Source: Dehalococcoidia bacterium | Lineage (GTDB): Bacteria > Chloroflexota > Dehalococcoidia > GIF9 > AB-539-J10 | Length of the DNA: 22,776 nucleotides | Direction of reading: 5' to 3' | Assembly: GCA_029859145.1 (NCBI GenBank) | Contig: JAOUDT010000004.1 | Span: forward strand, 1-22,776 | Shown here: piece by piece, positions 22,078 through 22,776 of the stretch | How the letters are laid out: each line of letters begins with the position of its first letter | How positions within the stretch are numbered: the stretch's first letter is position 1 | Notes under the pieces: generated by a model | Database searches by the model: none | Told to the model about the DNA's origin: nothing | Seen by the model: only the letters and a program-made list of their open reading frames with translations | Made by a program: the position numbers and the translations under genes

Positions 22078-22776
22078 CTAGATTATTTCCTTATGTCGGT
22101 ACTGCAGAGCTTCGGCCATGTGGTGTGTCTTGATGATGTCGCTATCCTCTGAGTCAGCGATGGTGCGGGAAAGTTTGAGGATGCGATGGAAGGCGCGGCC
22201 GGTAAGATGAAGCTGCTTCATGGCGGCGCGAAGCAGGCTCTGGGCTGCTGGTTCCACTGTACAGAATTCCTTCACCTCTTTGGGTGTCATATCAGCGTTG
22301 CACTTCAGCTTCGTCCCCCGAAAACGCTCAAGCTGTACTTGGTGTGCCGCCTTGACCCTAGCTCTGACTTTTTCCGAGCTCTCCCCGAGCTTGTCTTCGG
22401 TGAGCTTTTCATAATCAATATGGGGGACATCAACAAAAATATCAATGCGATCCAGTAATGGTCCGCTTATCCTCTTATGATAGCGAGAGATTTCTCCTGA
22501 CGAGCATTTACACTCCTTGAACGGGTCGCCGTAATACCCACAAGGGCACGGGTTCATGGCGGCAACCAGCATAAAGCTAGCAGGAAAGGTAACACTGCCA
22601 TGAGCACGGCTGACAGTAATTGTTCTGTCTTCTATTGGTTGGCGCAGCGACTCCAGTGTGATGTGGCCAAACTCAGGGAATTCGTCCAAGAAAAGTACCC
22701 CATGATGTCCCAAGCTGATCTCCCCGGGCTTGGGCCATTGCCCTCCTCCCACCAAACCGGCGTGGGAGATAGTGTA
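22078..22776 (-). CDS. comM: ComM/YifB-type Mg-chelatase-like AAA+ ATPase, C-terminal part (5' end outside the window)
   Basis: The frame is open to the window edge and its first visible residues, TISHAGLVGGG, are the usual ComM sequence just before PGEISLGHHGVLFLDEFPEF, which contains the Walker B motif. The sensor region AAMNPCPCGYYGD with Cys residues, the GPLLDRIDIFVDVP segment containing the arginine finger, and the C-terminal helical domain LTGRAFHRILKLSRTIADSE all match. In naturally competent bacteria ComM is a hexameric helicase that extends branch migration during integration of imported DNA; the family is widespread outside competent species. About 232 codons are visible of a typical 500, so the Walker A motif and N-terminal Lon-like domain lie beyond the edge. 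Confidence 0.93.
   Translation of the reverse strand, partial: YTISHAGLVGGGQWPKPGEISLGHHGVLFLDEFPEFGHITLESLRQPIEDRTITVSRAHGSVTFPASFMLVAAMNPCPCGYYGDPFKECKCSSGEISRYHKRISGPLLDRIDIFVDVPHIDYEKLTEDKLGESSEKVRARVKAAHQVQLERFRGTKLKCNADMTPKEVKEFCTVEPAAQSLLRAAMKQLHLTGRAFHRILKLSRTIADSEDSDIIKTHHMAEALQYRHKEII

Noticed and set aside
1..22776. CRISPR array, transposon ends or prophage
   Set aside because: No regularly spaced repeats, transposase, integrase or phage structural genes were seen on either strand.

Overview
The window is ordinary bacterial chromosome with dense coding, strong Shine-Dalgarno sites, sigma70-type promoters and many short intergenic gaps. Gene content (acyl-CoA metabolism, sucCD, a ThiD2-ThiE fusion, a translin-like protein, a stand-alone AmmeMemoRadiSam B protein, an isolated rplJ-rplL pair and bacterial type A RNase P RNA) fits an anaerobic or environmental Chloroflexota, perhaps Dehalococcoidia. 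That placement is an inference from gene style; no taxonomic marker was searched. I see no insertion sequence, prophage or CRISPR array.

Layout. (1) 1-3735, plus strand: a clear promoter drives a three-gene acyl-CoA operon: an HMG-CoA-synthase-like protein fused to an OB/zinc-ribbon domain, a MenB/BadI-type crotonase and an SCP2/SCP-x-type thiolase. (2) 3849-6293, plus strand: two FmdB-type zinc-ribbon proteins, a ThiD2-ThiE thiamine enzyme and a translin-family protein, the last three tightly spaced or overlapping. (3) 6320-11263, minus strand: a second acyl-CoA block with its own promoter: a biotin-dependent carboxyltransferase subunit, two acyl-CoA dehydrogenases and a 3-hydroxyacyl-CoA dehydrogenase. 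(4) 11389-14925, minus strand: sucC-sucD-pabB. (5) 15067-17331: tRNA-Ser(UGA) followed on the same strand by a cysteine-rich conserved protein, a small ABM-fold protein, a small unknown protein, then rnpB with a well-matched promoter. (6) 17492-20209: a small unknown gene that looks leaderless, a YfcE/MJ0936-type phosphodiesterase, and a minus-strand group of two unknown proteins and a MEMO-like protein. (7) 20350-21885: promoter, L10 leader with attenuator, rplJ, an unusually long rplL and a two-helix membrane protein. (8) 22078-end: the C-terminal part of a ComM/YifB AAA+ protein, cut by the window edge.

The two acyl-CoA blocks together supply dehydrogenation, hydration or hydrolysis, 3-hydroxyacyl oxidation, thiolysis and carboxyl transfer, and sucCD links acyl-CoA to succinate and ATP. 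This suggests use of fatty, branched, dicarboxylic or alicyclic acids, but the substrate cannot be read from the sequence. I do not see a clearly new defence or mobile system. The points most worth following are the HMGS-like/zinc-ribbon fusion without the usual catalytic Cys and His, the bacterial translin overlapping a thiamine gene, the L7/L12 protein with a charged N-terminal extension, and the SD-less gene placed directly behind a promoter.
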